Assembly (NCBI GenBank): GCA_902806575.1 | Contig: CADCXD010000004.1 | Span: forward strand, 1-64,000 | Source: Jackrogersella multiformis | Taxonomy: Eukaryota > Ascomycota > Sordariomycetes > Xylariales > Hypoxylaceae | Reading direction: 5' to 3' | Length of the DNA stretch: 64,000 nucleotides | Shown: positions 34,324-46,618 of the stretch, one piece after another | How the letters are laid out: each line of letters opens with the position of its first letter | How positions within the stretch are numbered: position 1 is the first letter of the stretch | Position numbers and translations under genes: made by a program | Notes under the pieces: generated by a model | Database searches by the model: none | Told to the model about the DNA's origin: nothing | Seen by the model: the letters and a program-made list of their open reading frames with translations, nothing else

Positions 34324-35531
34324 TCAACCACCATCTTTTTCTTTTGCTTCCTTCTCCTCTCTCATACGTTGGAAGATTCTAAGGATTCTCTCTACTTGTT
34401 TCTTTTCCTCTGCCTGCTCCTCTGTCATATCCTCTTCCTCCTTCGTAGAAATATAAGGTCCCATCTGGGAGAATATATAATCTGTTCTTTGCCTGATAGC
34501 TCTCAATTCCTCAATACGCTGGTCGAGCTCGGCGGGAGCTATGTCCTGTGTCCTTGGTTGGTCCCCTGCAGTAATTCGAGCCGTTTCATTACTTTTTCCC
34601 TTATGACCATCATTATTACTTTGAGTGGTAATGGTCTCACCGGTTTGGTGGCCATCTGCGTCATCACGTAGTTTAGTGCTCCTTCCACGGCTATTGCCTT
34701 GTGCTTCCTCCCCGTCGTTCTCATTTCGATTGACGTCTTCTTGCTGGTTGGTGTGTCCTCGTTGGCCTGGCTCTAAAGATCTCTCGGATTCCACCTGTTT
34801 GCTGGTTTCCACGCCAGGCTGAGTTGGCGTTGTGCTCTTCGAGTGTTGAGGATTACCATCCACCTTTGTTGTATCCTGGTGTGATTGATTTATTTTAGCA
34901 GAATTTTGTGGGGCATCAGGAGGTGGGTATTCGGTTTCTGGAGGCGCCGGAATCGCTGGCGGTGGCAATGATTCTGGTGGTGTTAACGGGGGCTGTGGAG
35001 GTGGAGGAGGAGGAAAAGGGGAAGGCAAGGGGGGGCAAAAGGAGGCGGAAAAGGAGGCGGAAATGGAGGTAGAAATGGAGGTAGAAATGGAGGAGGAACA
35101 GGAGGGGGTTGTAGAAATGGAGGAGGGGGAGGTTGTGGTGCTAGAGGAACATTGTAATATACTGGAAGGGCATCGTGGTATATTGGAGGAATGTTCTGAT
35201 ATACCGGAGCAGTGGTTTCATATCCTGGAAAAACGTTCTGATATCCTGGACTATTTTGATAACCTGGTGTATTTTGATATTGTAGGGGAGCATTGTGATA
35301 AACTGGAGGAGGAGCACTGCAGTATTCCAGAGGAGTATTCTAATATCCTGGGGTATTTTGGTATCCTAGAGGAACATGTTGATGTCCTGTCATAAGTGCG
35401 TTTGCCGGGGACATGTGCCCAATTTCAGTATAAGGAAGCTGTGTTGGCTCCTGTTGCCTAGATGATCCTGATGGTTGAGATATAGGATACGGCTGCTGTT
35501 GCGGCGGCTGTGGTAGTAACCGGTTTTGTCC
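34324..35531 (-). pseudogene. Interrupted 3' part of the low-complexity protein gene
   Basis: Continues the frame of the upstream ORF beyond its TAG (35532-35534). The translation reads Gln/Pro-rich sequence, then a tandem array of Pro-Gly-Tyr-Gln-Asn units (GYQNTPGY...), interrupted by a second TAG near 35341 where the repeat demands Gln (CAG). Pro-rich PPF repeats follow (35041-35100). At a run of seven C (minus strand, near 35030) the frame must shift by one to enter the final 234-codon frame, which ends with a charged helix (EEDMTEEQAEEKKQVERILRIFQRM region) at 34324. Either this is a damaged gene end, or one or more introns that I could not define remove the stops. Confidence 0.45.
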
Positions 35532-38294
35532 CTAATTATTCTGGCTACGTTGATCTGGACCATAGCTGTGTATGTCCTGGTATTGCTGATCTCGATCCTG
35601 TTCCCACTCAGGCAAACTCCCCGAGCTACGATTCGCTCTTCTACGACTCCCTAAAATTCTCATATGTCTACCCCGATGGTGAGGTTGCGTAAATTGTGCA
35701 TTAGGATTATGTAGTTGAAAAGTGGTCGCTCGAGGCTGGAGAGGACAATTGGTTGATAAAGCTCTATCCACACCTTTCCCTTCATCCCTACCCTTTAGGA
35801 TTGAGTTCGGAATAGATGTTTGTGGTCTATGCCCATCTTCCCTCGGGGGAATACACTGTAACTGGCGTGACAAATTATTTGCGCGAGACCTCGACTGTTG
35901 GTTATTAGACTGCGTCCCCGTTTTGGGTGGTAATGATTGACACATAGCTTGCGATTGGGAAACAACTTGGACATGGGGAGATTGTGATCCAGATGATTGC
36001 GACGGCTTCTCCTGAGTATGAAGTTGGGTCTGTGACTCGGGCTTTGGTTCAGGATTATGTTTTGATTGAGAAGCCAGAGGATTGGTTTTGGGTTCGCGAT
36101 CTCGCACTTCTAGTCGTGATTGGGAGTCTGGTCGTGATTGGGAGTCTGGTCGTGGTTGGGTGTCTGGCTGCGGGACTATGTCAACCGGTGAATGCTTGGT
36201 ATCGTCTACGTTGCTTCCGGGCTCCGGCCTTTCCTCGACTGCCTCGATTTCATCTCCTAAATATTTCGGCTCGCTTTCATCCGCGCCTTGAAGGTGCGAT
36301 GAGACCTCAACCTGTCTACCCCCCTTATCATCTCCCTTTTGATTGCCGCACCCGATTACCTCCGTGCCCTTCTGTTCATAGACATTGTTTGGAAACTTGA
36401 CAACTGTTTTTCTCAGCGACATTTGATCAACCCATTCTTGCGTTTTCTGATGGCGAGAGAGTCTCTCAATTTCCTGGTCATCCCGTGTACTGTCAATCTC
36501 GGATTTGGCGTTTCTCGTCTCCTCTATCAGTTTCTCGATCATATCTCTCAGCCGTAAGATCTCATCTTCGGGGTTCAGGGTATGAGGTGGATGTTTGGTC
36601 TCCTTTTCCTTGGCGTTATCCTGTTTCTGTCTGGACACCTCTGCTTCCTCTGCCCCCTCGGCCTCTTGGGGCTTCTTCTTCTGAACCTCCTGCTGCTCCC
36701 TCCTCCTCCTCCTTTTTAGCTCTTCCTTAGCCTGCTCCGCCTTTTTCTTGATCTCCCACTCCTTAGCCATCTTCTTCCTTTTTCTTTCCTTATGCTTGGC
36801 ATTCTTCTCTTTAGTCGTAAGCCCCTTGCCTGCCTCGTTGCCGTTATTAGTGTCTAAATCCAGATCTCTGTTGCTCAGTAGGCCTGAGGCAGTCGACTTG
36901 GTCTTGGTTACCTCCTTCATTTCCCCAATATCCTCTATCTTTTTGATTTCAGATTCACATCCATCGCCCAAAATGTTGGTATCGCTCTTATGATGTGAAT
37001 ATGGAATTGGCACGCCCGAAGATTGAAATGTCGGGCCAGCGTGAGCTAAGAGTATACTGCCAAATTGAGCAACCTCAGTACTTGCTTTTGCTACATTATT
37101 TGTCTCCGGCGTCTTGTCCGCGTTTATTAACGACACCGCCGTCTCCACGAATACCTCACATTGATATTTTGAAGTAGTCTCATCTTGATTCATGATCCCT
37201 AAGCCGATCGCTTGATGAGAACTTGCGGAAGAGACTGAAGTACCGGTATTTGCATCTGGCGTATCGTCTCGGGTTGCAATTTTGTCTTCTTCAGAATCGG
37301 TTTCTTCGATTTGCGCATCGATCTGATCGTATATATCTAGTAGCACACTTTCCACCAAAGCATCCAGACCTTCCGGGTTTTCCGGGCAAGTTTCCTCACA
37401 GCGCGGCGATGGTTCATCATCCGATGAATCTCCCAAAAGCTTCATACTCTTCCTGTGCGTTAGCTTAGTCTTCTAGCTAGGCTGCTGAATTTGTTGAGGC
37501 GGGCTAATAGATCGTGCTGAAAGACTAGTTACAGAGCCATTGGAAAGAGTAGTCATACACTGTCGAAGCGGATGATCAACGCCAAACACATTGTTGTCGG
37601 CCGGCAGCTTAATATTATCGGCTCCAGGTAGCTTATCGGATATAGGCGGATCATCGACTCTAGGCAGGTCATCGGTGCCACGAAAATCCTCTGTTTTCAA
37701 CAGCCCGGTGACGTCGGCGTCAAGGATGTTCTCCGTTTTTAACTTTCTAGCAAGGTCGGCATGTATCTGCTCGAGTCTTTCAAGTCCAATCCCGGGAGGG
37801 GGTGCGATATCGTCAATATTGTTGTCACCCATCCTAGACATCAGCTCTACCGCCTTTTCATAGTCACTTTCACACTCTGCAGCCAAGAGTGCGTTATCAC
37901 CGAACAAGGCTTCAGACTTCGCTATCTTTTTCTTGGCATTTTTGCGGTCTTTCCTCGCCCGCTGAGCGGGAGTGAGTACCCCTGGAGCCTTTCCTTTTCT
38001 AGGCGGATTGTGGTCGTCTTCGTTTGTGTTAGATTCGGGAAACTCCATACGTCGGAAATGGCACGACTTCGACGGATGGGCCTCAGCGTCGATTTGACTG
38101 TTTGCGACTGGCTGTGGAGATATCGAAGATGATTTATTTTTGGACCTTTCAAGATTTTCCTTGGCTTTCTTCGGCTTGTCATCAGCAGGGAGGGGAGCTT
38201 CATCTGAGTCACCTGTAACGGAGCCCCCCGACAGAGTAAGGATTAATTCTCCGACATACGTGTGGCTTGAATCGTCTGAGTCTGATTCAGGCAT
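35532..38294 (-). CDS. Large low-complexity hypothetical protein (two exons)
   Basis: Not recognised. Proposed exons 38294-37561 and 37452-35532, 884 aa up to the TAG. The 108-bp intron removes an in-frame TAG (37473-37475); its 3' end is convincing (GCTAACGCACAG, branch point and acceptor), the donor GTGTATG less so. Without the splice these are two ORFs, 273 and 637 codons. Exon 1 is acidic with a basic stretch (LTPAQRARKDRKNAKKKIAKSE) and Asp/Pro repeats. Exon 2 has an acidic start, a highly charged Lys/Arg/Glu coiled coil (about residues 460-540), a Gln/Ser/Pro-rich part with PDSQSR repeats, and an Arg-rich end. Composition suggests a nuclear, disordered protein. Function unknown. Confidence 0.6.
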
Positions 38295-40606
38295 TATGGA
38301 TAATTTCGCTGATGGTTTAATGGGGAAATGATGCGGTTACAAACAACGAACACGTATAAAACAGAAAAATATGAGGAGTACGTCTCCTATTTCGCTTGAG
38401 TTAGAAGGATAGGGTGTAATATCCAGTAGGAAAACGAGGGAACATTACTGCCCTATATATGAAGGGTAATGAATACAGCCCAATATAATATGTGATAGGT
38501 CTAGTTCTAGAGGAAAATGATAATTACCTACCTAGGTAGGTAACCACAAAAGAGCATAGGTACGGCCAGTCTGCTAGGGCGCCTTCCGCCAACTCATTTA
38601 ATTTAACATGGCTGGTCGTCCCTTACTATGAATGTTGAGTTTTGATCTCAGCCTCAAGCTAAATAGAAGCCTAAGTGATTACCTTACCTAGGTATATTCC
38701 AACTTTTACACGAATAGCCCCCAGGCCGTAAGTACCTATGTAGATGTTGATTTCCAAATAAGTCCTCATTCCATGATATGATAGCTAAGAGTATGTATTT
38801 CATGCTCCCTTTGTAGGGATCGGAATAACTGTCTTCCGGACGAGGATTCATAGTAATAATATTAGGAAACAAAAGGGGTAGTATAGTATTAATGAGGAAC
38901 TACCTATGTAGTAAAGCTATAGTTGTTTGACGAGACTACCGAGGTACTCAGGCTTGTTTCGCATTCGAATTGTTGTCCAAATTATCCCCATAAATAGTTT
39001 ACAATCGCAACTTTTAGTGAGATGATGCGCCGGAGGAGTCGAATTTAGGAAGCCAAACTTGGCCTTAGCAGGAAATCTGAAATGATATGAGATGACGTAG
39101 ACCGTCAAACCTGGGTTGGAAAGCGCCTAATGTAACAATCGACAATTCAAGCTTTTCGGTACGTGGTAATATATTCAAATCGCATTGGCGAGCCTCGTTA
39201 AAAGATAGGGGTAGGTAAGTTGATGCAAAACTTGCCCTGTTCACTCTGGCAATCAGTTACCTACCTAGGTATGTACATAGGTAGGTATGTACGTAGGTAC
39301 ACTAGGTAGGCTAAGTTCCTAGTGATATTGTGTACGTCTAGATCTCGATGCCACCTTTTTGTACCACCAACCGGGCCGAGTAGGGGCGGAAGAGATCGTC
39401 ACTGTGTTCGACACTTGGGACCTCATTCATTAGGTCGGTAGGAGGTAGGAGGTATGAGGTAGGATAGAAACTTGTACTAGACCTTCAACTGGCACGGAAA
39501 ACCTTGGGCTTGGAGGCCGCCCTCTATTAATAGATGTACCTAGATACCTAGGTAGTGTAGGCTACTATGATCGGATTTAGCAGTTGGCTGCGCGTTAGCT
39601 GCGCTACCTCTGACGAAAGTCGAAACGATTGGAATATGGAAGTCAGTTTATACCTAGTATTTTCCTTTATTATACCTAGGTATCACCCCTATTGGCGAAA
39701 CAACTACACTAGAGCGGGAAGAGACCTGGGGGACCTGCCCAATTTCTACCAAGCTTTCTTGCCAAGGCCCAACCCTTCCGAAGATCCTCTCTCTGCCCCT
39801 GTCCCCTGTTCCTTGATCCCCATCCCTGTTCCTAACGATTCCCCCTAAGTGGTGAGACACTAGGTCCTCCACGTATTACACGTACTAGCTAGGTAGGTTG
39901 AGTATTTACCTACCTACCTAGGTATACTAGGTACCATGTAGCTAGCCTAAGGTTAGGTACCTAGGTAGATACCGGTTAGAAAACATCAGCTTCTTATCTA
40001 CACTAGATAGTTAATGAATTTGCCTGATTTTTAAGATCACACTACCTATCACCCCTTTACTAATTCATTCGTGCCCAATCATTACTATGTACCTATGTAC
40101 TTGGTATGTAAACATGCAATGATCTGACACGACTATGTAAGTACTGTTATACGAAGGAGGGCTTACGGATCGATCATATTCACCGCCATGCCTCTTAATC
40201 TGCATGTCATTTATCTACCTACCTAGGTACCTAGGTAGGTACCTACACTAACGAAGCATACCCCGCATGCATGGTGCATTTCGTCTCATCACATCCCTGC
40301 TGTGTGGTGTCAGGTAGAGTTCAGTAGCTGTGACCTGTAAAGAAACTCTGCGCTGGAACGTGGGGTTGTGCAATTGGAGAGCTTCCGCGCTCATATGTAT
40401 ACACCTACCTATAGGTAGGTAGGTACCTCCAGTGGTATGTAGTAAACCGGTCTGGCAACAGCCCTGGAGGTATTTAAAAACCCTGGAGATTTACACTTCT
40501 CTCCCATTCCTTCATCCTTCAACTTCCTTCTGAGTCTTTTACTTTTCTCATTTTTTTCGTGGCACATATTGCAATACCGCATATCGATCTTCGTACTTCC
40601 GCAAAA
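38295..40606. other. Long spacer rich in CCTAGGTA/GGTACC palindromes
   Basis: 2.3 kb between divergent genes. Clusters of TACCTACCTAGGTA-type palindromes at 38525-38545, 39258-39310, 39890-39970, 40216-40250 and 40405-40430. The final ~100 bp (CTTCTCTCC..., TTTTCTCATTTT) look like the leader of the glutamate decarboxylase gene. No coding region seen. Confidence 0.55.
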
Positions 40607-42565
40607 ATGGTGCATTTATCAAGGTTACCGAACGATGGGGAGGTTAGCAATATGAACAATTTGCCGGAGGCCGTGAAAAAGATCAGCCTCCAGCTTAGCA
40701 ACGACGAGGACAGCTTCACAACCAGCGTCTACGGCTCTAAGTTCGCGGCCGAAGATCTCCCCAAGCACGAAATGCCCGAGGGCGAGATGCCCAAGGAAGT
40801 CGCTTACCGCATGATCAAAGATGAGCTAAGCTTGGATGGGAATCCGATGCTAAAGTAAGCGATGACGTATATGTCTCCTGACGATGTTTCCATGTTTCTG
40901 TCGTGGTCTTCTAGAAGCTCCACCTGAAAATGAGGCAGATGTGGGCTGACGCGCTGACGACTTATCTTCTCCAATATAGTCTCGCCTCATTCGTTACCAC
41001 GTACATGGTACGTAGTACCCCTTAAGGTTTACCTTGGCATCCGATCTAGATCTCGTTGTGGCGTTACATCGTATGGAAATCACCCGCAGCTAATGCTAAC
41101 CCTGTCCACTAGGAGGAAGAGGCTGAGAAGCTCATGGCCGAAAGCTTCTCCAAGAATTTCATCGATTATGAGGAGTACCCCCAATCCGCTGACATCCAGA
41201 ACCGATGCGTGTCTATGATCGGCCGGCTATTCAATGCGCCTACCGACCACGAGGATGCTGGCGGCCCCGTCGGCACGTCGTGTGTCGGAAGTTCCGAAGC
41301 TATCATGCTAGCTGTGTTGGCCATGAAGAAGCGCTGGAAGAACAAGCGCGTCGCCGCCGGCAAGTCCACCGACAAGCCCAACATCATCATGTCTTCCGCC
41401 GTCCAGGTGTGCTGGGAGAAAGCAACGCGCTACTTCGAGGTCGACGAGAAGCTGGTCTACTGCACACCTGACCGTTTTGTTATCGATCCCGAGGAGACGG
41501 TTGACCTGGTGGACGAGAACACGATCGGAATCTGCGTTATCTTAGGGACGACCTACACCGGCGAGTACGAGGACGTTAAGAGCGTCAACGATCTGCTGGT
41601 GGAGAGAGACCTCGATATTCCTATCCACGTCGACGCGGCTAGCGGTGGGTTCGTAGCTCCTTTCGTCGTTCCGGACTTAGAATGGGATTTTAGATGCGAG
41701 AAGGTCGTATCTATTAACGTCTCAGGTCACAAGGTGAGTTGGGTTGCAGATAGGGACCGCGATAACTCGCTGTACATATTTCTGAATATTCGAATTTCCC
41801 AGGCTAACAACCATGCCAGTACGGTCTAGTCTACCCAGGTGTCGGCTGGGTGGTATGGCGAGACGCGATCTATCTACCACAGGAGCTTGTCTTCAATATA
41901 AACTACCTGGGCGCCGACCAATCGTCCTTCACGCTCAACTTCTCCAAAGGCGCTTCCCAAGTCATTGGCCAATACTACCAGCTAATCCGGCTAGGCAAGA
42001 AGGGCTACCGGTGCATCATGTCCAACCTGACACGCACGGCTGACTACCTATCGGACTCTCTGCAGGCGCTCGGCTTCGTCATCATGAGCAAGAAGTCCGG
42101 GGAGGGTCTACCGTTAGTTGCCTTCCGGCTGGCAGAGGTCTCCACGGAGCGGAATTACGACGAGTTCGCGCTGGCGCACAAGCTTCGCGCGCGCGGCTGG
42201 GTAGTTCCCGCGTACACGATGGCGCCGCACACCGACAACCTCAAGATGCTGCGCGTCGTCGTGCGCGAGGACTTCACTAAGAACCGGTGCGACGCTCTCA
42301 TCGCCGACATCCGCTACTGCCAGCAGCTGCTCGACCAGCTCGACAAAGAGTCCATACAGAAGCAGGAGGAGTTCATCCGCAAGCACGCAATGAACAGCGG
42401 CCAGGCCAAGCACAACCATCCCCGATTCCGCGTAAGTCTTTTCTCCTCTCCCATTCGCGGCACATGGTATATTCGGATGCGTAGTAGGCTAACCGATATT
42501 CTTCACAACAGAAAGAGAAGCATTCGATCCAGGGGAAGCATGGGAAGACACACTCGATCTGCTAG
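40607..42565 (+). CDS. GAD1: Glutamate decarboxylase (PLP-dependent)
   Basis: Converts L-glutamate to GABA and CO2; feeds the GABA shunt and acid/oxidative stress tolerance. Exons 40607-40854, 40980-41007, 41113-41733, 41820-42431, 42512-42565; 520 aa. Exon 2 is only 28 nt but restores NLASFVTTYMEEEAEKLMAE. Family motifs: NFIDYEEYPQSADIQNRCV, GTSCVGSSEAIMLA, HVDAASGGFVAPF (PLP-binding Asp) and SINVSGHKYGLVYPGVGW with the Schiff-base Lys at residue 299, exactly at the exon 3/4 junction. The C-terminal exon encodes a short basic tail. The first 50 residues match eukaryotic GADs. A calmodulin-binding end, as in plants, is not evident. Confidence 0.95.
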
Positions 42566-43753
42566 AGCTGGTTGGTGTAAAGAAAATCTATCGCTTATGT
42601 CTTGGGGGTTATTGGCAGTGTGGTGGAAAGGCAACCGAGGAAAATTCTGGCATAGTTAGACAAGATGTATAGACAGACTCCTTCGTGGAAACAGTTATTG
42701 ATATGTACCTAGATAGGCTTTTAGGGTTATGACGAATACTCACGATGAATTGGTACAAATGATATTAAATTTTTAATGTGCACAAAACTGTAAAGAAACA
42801 CCTGTTCCTAGCGGCTTCAAAGTCGTTCTCATTGGGAAGTTAGATTTGATCTAGGCTCTATTCAGTTTCACGAAAAAAAACCGCGCTTAATGTTTCTATA
42901 TATGGCTTGGCCATCATGACAGGAAGGCGTCTCGACTACGGTAACGATTGCATTCTCCCAAAATCTCAGTCAGGTATGGACCACCAGTAGGCAGGCTCAC
43001 CTAGGGTAAACCTGATGTGGCTTAAGTGGTCTTCTTTCTTTCTTCCTCCCTCAAGCAGAACGGATTAATTACCCTGTAGACACTTATGTATGTCCTTCCA
43101 GTGGTAAATATAAGAACTCACATTCCATTTACTTTTAGAGTAATGCTGTTTCCAGAGTGTTTTCTTGGAACACCTGGCGACATCTGCTCCACTATCCTTT
43201 CTTTTTCAACAACGATATTACAACAATACCTTCTGTCACTGTCACGCAATTTTGGTTACTGTGCGCTTAAAGGTAACTTGGTTCATATTGGATCTGACAC
43301 CTTCCTTAGCTTAAACCTCGCGATGCCTGAAGCCACTCTCCTAAACCCTCCCGACTGTCGGAGTGCTGTAGTAAGGTTCTTATTAAGGAGTACTATTATA
43401 GTAATGCAACAGGTAGGCAGCTGTTGACAGGCGTTCTATTTCTCGGTAGGTTGCCCAAAGAAGTATCACGAATTTTGGGCAATGTATTTACAACATCCCC
43501 AGCACCATCAACTCACAACTCGCTAAAATATCCCTTCCAAAGACAACAAACATTGATTTTATGGAGGGAACTGCTTTTGTAAAAGTCACCACGATAAGCT
43601 GAACCTGGTGGCCATCGAGTCCAGATTATTGCCCAATAAAAGATTCATTTGTCAACTACCTAGGTACTTGACTCATATACAATCATCAATACACATGACT
43701 CGTCCAGGCTCGAGACATTATCTTTGATTCACTGTTATAATCTACCTCGCTGA
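42566..43753. other. Spacer between convergent GAD1 and SDA1
   Basis: An ATG frame of 113 codons at 43086-43427 has no recognisable motif, repeat or splice support; I do not call it. Otherwise nothing coding. Confidence 0.45.
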
Positions 43754-46095
43754 TTATCGGGCTATGCCATTCCGTCTTCTACCACCAGATTTACTCCTCT
43801 CGACATGGTTCTTCAGAATATTCCTTGTCGTCATGAGACTTCGCTTCTGCTTCGATTTTGCCTTGCCCAAAGTCATCATGAAGTTCTTTTTGCGCGCCTT
43901 CTCCTTGTTGGTTGTGGATTTGCCCTCGGCATCTTTCTTGGCTCTGCGTATAGCTTGCGTAGACTTGTGCTCCTCGCGATCTGGCTTGCCCTCTTTAGCT
44001 AAGGCTATCCGCTCCTCCTTGGTGCTCTTGCGCAGTTTGGATGGCGCCTCGATCTGCTCTGCCGTCAATCCTTCGTCGACATGCCGTGCCTCCATCTCCT
44101 GCTTGCGTTTTCGATTACCCATGGCCTTATCGATATTGGCCTCCAATCGCAATTCGCGGAGCTTGGCCAAGTCGGCTGGAGTAAGAATCTGAGTCGTGGC
44201 CAGTTTCAAGAAATCTGCGGCATCGTCCCCTGTATTCTCTTTGTCGTCCTCTCTAGGATCTTCCGAGTCGGTCTTTTGCCTCTTTGCATCCGGCTCAGGC
44301 TCCGCTTCATCTTCTGAATCGCTCACCCTGATCCATTCCCCGGAGTCACTGCTATCCGTTGACGCGACCTCCCAGTCGCTTTCATTCCACCCGTCTTCGC
44401 CGTTATCATCCTTAGCCTTTTCGGCGCCTTCGCCTCCTTCAAGTAAACCCTGTTCATCCTGTTTCCGTTTTTTCTGCTCATCCTTCCACTTCGCTAAAAG
44501 CTCGAGGCCTTCAATCTCACCGGCCTCTTCCTGGCCGAATTTGAGCTCCTTCAGATCGCCACTCCTGAGTCCCATGCTCGCGTTCTTGCCACGGTCTTTC
44601 TTCCTTAGCATATCCGCAGCCTTTTCGCGGTACAGCGAAAGCAAACCCTTGGCGGCCATCATGACTCCCTTATCCTTACTCTTCCTATACTCGACTAAGT
44701 CCTGTAACAATGTCTCATTCATTGCTAGCGGCTGTCGAGCACATATCTCACGGATCGCATTGAGACCAGCGGAGCAGACTTCCGACGCTGACGCTTCGGA
44801 CACAAATTCGTTTGCAATCTTTTGTATTAGCGGCTCAACCGCATCCGGGGGCACTAGATTATGAGTCCCTTGAGCGAGTGAGGCCAGGAAAGATGAAGCC
44901 GACTGCTGCCTCGGAGAGAGGTACTTGATGAACCAAGAGTAGAGAGAGATGACTGTCAACTTATGCAGTCCAACTAGACGCGTGACAAGCTGTAAAACCA
45001 GGAGCTTGCTGTCAAGAGCTAGCTTGGACTTCGAGTTTTGAAGATGCTTCTCGAATAGGTCCTCGCTGAAACCTTGAGGATCTTGCAACAGGTGCAGGGC
45101 CGAGAAATTAAGGGGGTGAGGTGCCTTCTTCTTACGCTCCTGCCTCTTGACTCGGTCGACGGCCTTGTCAAGAGCCTTTTTCGATTTCTTCGTCTTCTTG
45201 TTGATCTCAATTGAGTGCTTAACCCTCTTGATGTCGAGTGTTTCCTCGTCGCTACTATCGTCTTCAAACTCTTCGCGTGCCTTGTCTCCTCCGAGGAAGA
45301 ATCTGACACCACCTATGATCACCTTCTCGTTATCCGCCAAGCACGCTTGGCGCATAATATCAACCGTCCGAGCGTCCGACCAAATTTGGCGGCGCCATAG
45401 TTCTCGTACCAGCTTCACAGCCCATAACGCTTTTGGCGAGGATCGATCCGAGGTGACAAGATTGTAGAGGACAGTCTGCATGGTCCTATTTACTTGATGA
45501 TTCGTCGTCTTTGTGTTCAGTGTCCGTATGTCGCTGAGGATTTTCTGGTAGAGGATCATCCGTAGAGATTTAGACGGGGTGCTGATAAGAATAGGGAATA
45601 GGGCGGTGAGTAGATAGTTGCTGTCGATGACATCTTTTCGCCTTAGCAGGGTGAGACTAGACACTATCTTCTCCCGGAGGGTTGGTTCCAATACGGCGTG
45701 ATGTTTGGTAAGGACATCTTTGAGGGCGTCTGGAAAGGTGGCCGTTATCCGAGGATACAATTCGGCGCAGTGGGCAACTATCGACGCGGTAAGCTCGAGC
45801 ATTCGGCGGGACAGGAAGAGTTTACCTACTCAGATCTATTTGTTCGCGGAAGGTTATGAGTGAGTTGGAGTCTGCGCCTACGGGGGCAGCTAGGAACTTT
45901 TCATGCGCGGAATCGAATTGTTGCCAATTCTCAATAAATTCTTTTTCGTAAGCTCTATGGACGGATCGATTAGAAAGTGCACAGCCAGCACAACGGAGGT
46001 GGACATACATACTCTGGGTCTTTCCTAATTTTATATTGGAGGCCGGCAAGATCTGCCTCTATTTTCTCGAGCGCCGCAACCTTCCTCTTACCCAT
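43754..46095 (-). CDS. SDA1: Sda1, 60S ribosome biogenesis/export factor
   Basis: Nucle(ol)ar HEAT-repeat protein needed for 60S pre-subunit maturation and for G1 progression in yeast. Exons 46095-46013, 45954-45830, 45777-43754; 743 aa. The N-terminal exon MGKRKVAALEKIEADLAGLQ matches the family start. The first intron is 58 bp; the second is 52 bp (GTAGGT...GATAG) and yields QIDLIAHCAELYPRIT, which fits the family. Conserved core: LREKIVSSLTLLRRKDVID, LFPILISTPSKSLR, NRTMQTVLYNLV. An acidic stretch (about residues 500-575) follows, then a basic C-terminus (KEKARKKNFMMTLGKAKSKQKRSL) typical of nucleolar proteins. Confidence 0.95.
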
Positions 46096-46618
46096 CGTGT
46101 TGGCGATCGCAAAGAGTGCGATACGAGGTGAGGGGTTGATGGTTATGGTGGTGCCGGCTGGATGTTGTAAGAACTGCAACTTTCACATAAAAATTAATGT
46201 TAGGAAAGGAAAAGTTGAAGATCATTGTTATCGCAAGGTAGTATTTAGTTATCATTATCGTTATCTGTAATTAATATGGACCTAATCGCCCCATAAATAT
46301 GGGTCCATCCATAGGTACCCCTGAGCCCTGACAGCGGACAGCCGGACCCGTAATTCTTCCATACACTAGGTACCTCTAGTGTACATCCACTACCTACATG
46401 TACCTAGGTAGGTATTCTTCTTTTAACACATTCTGGTTCTTAATACGGAATAATATATGTATGAGGGCATCGTCAGCCAAGTTACAGTCATAAACCACTA
46501 TTTATTCATCCTCTCATGTCCCTCTTTCTAGGTATCATATCTCCTTCTAGGTATCATATCTCCTTCTAGGTATTCACTTCTATTCACTTCTAGGTATGCT
46601 ACAGTCCTCTAACCCCAT
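46096..46618. other. SDA1 upstream region and spacer
   Basis: SDA1 promoter side. Short tandem repeats of a TCTAGGTATCATATCTCCT-like 19-bp unit lie at about 46528-46600, just beyond the 3' end of the GMC gene. Confidence 0.5.

Noticed and set aside
43086..43427. 113-codon ATG frame downstream of GAD1
   Set aside because: No recognisable domain, no repeat or splice support, and protein composition is not distinctive.
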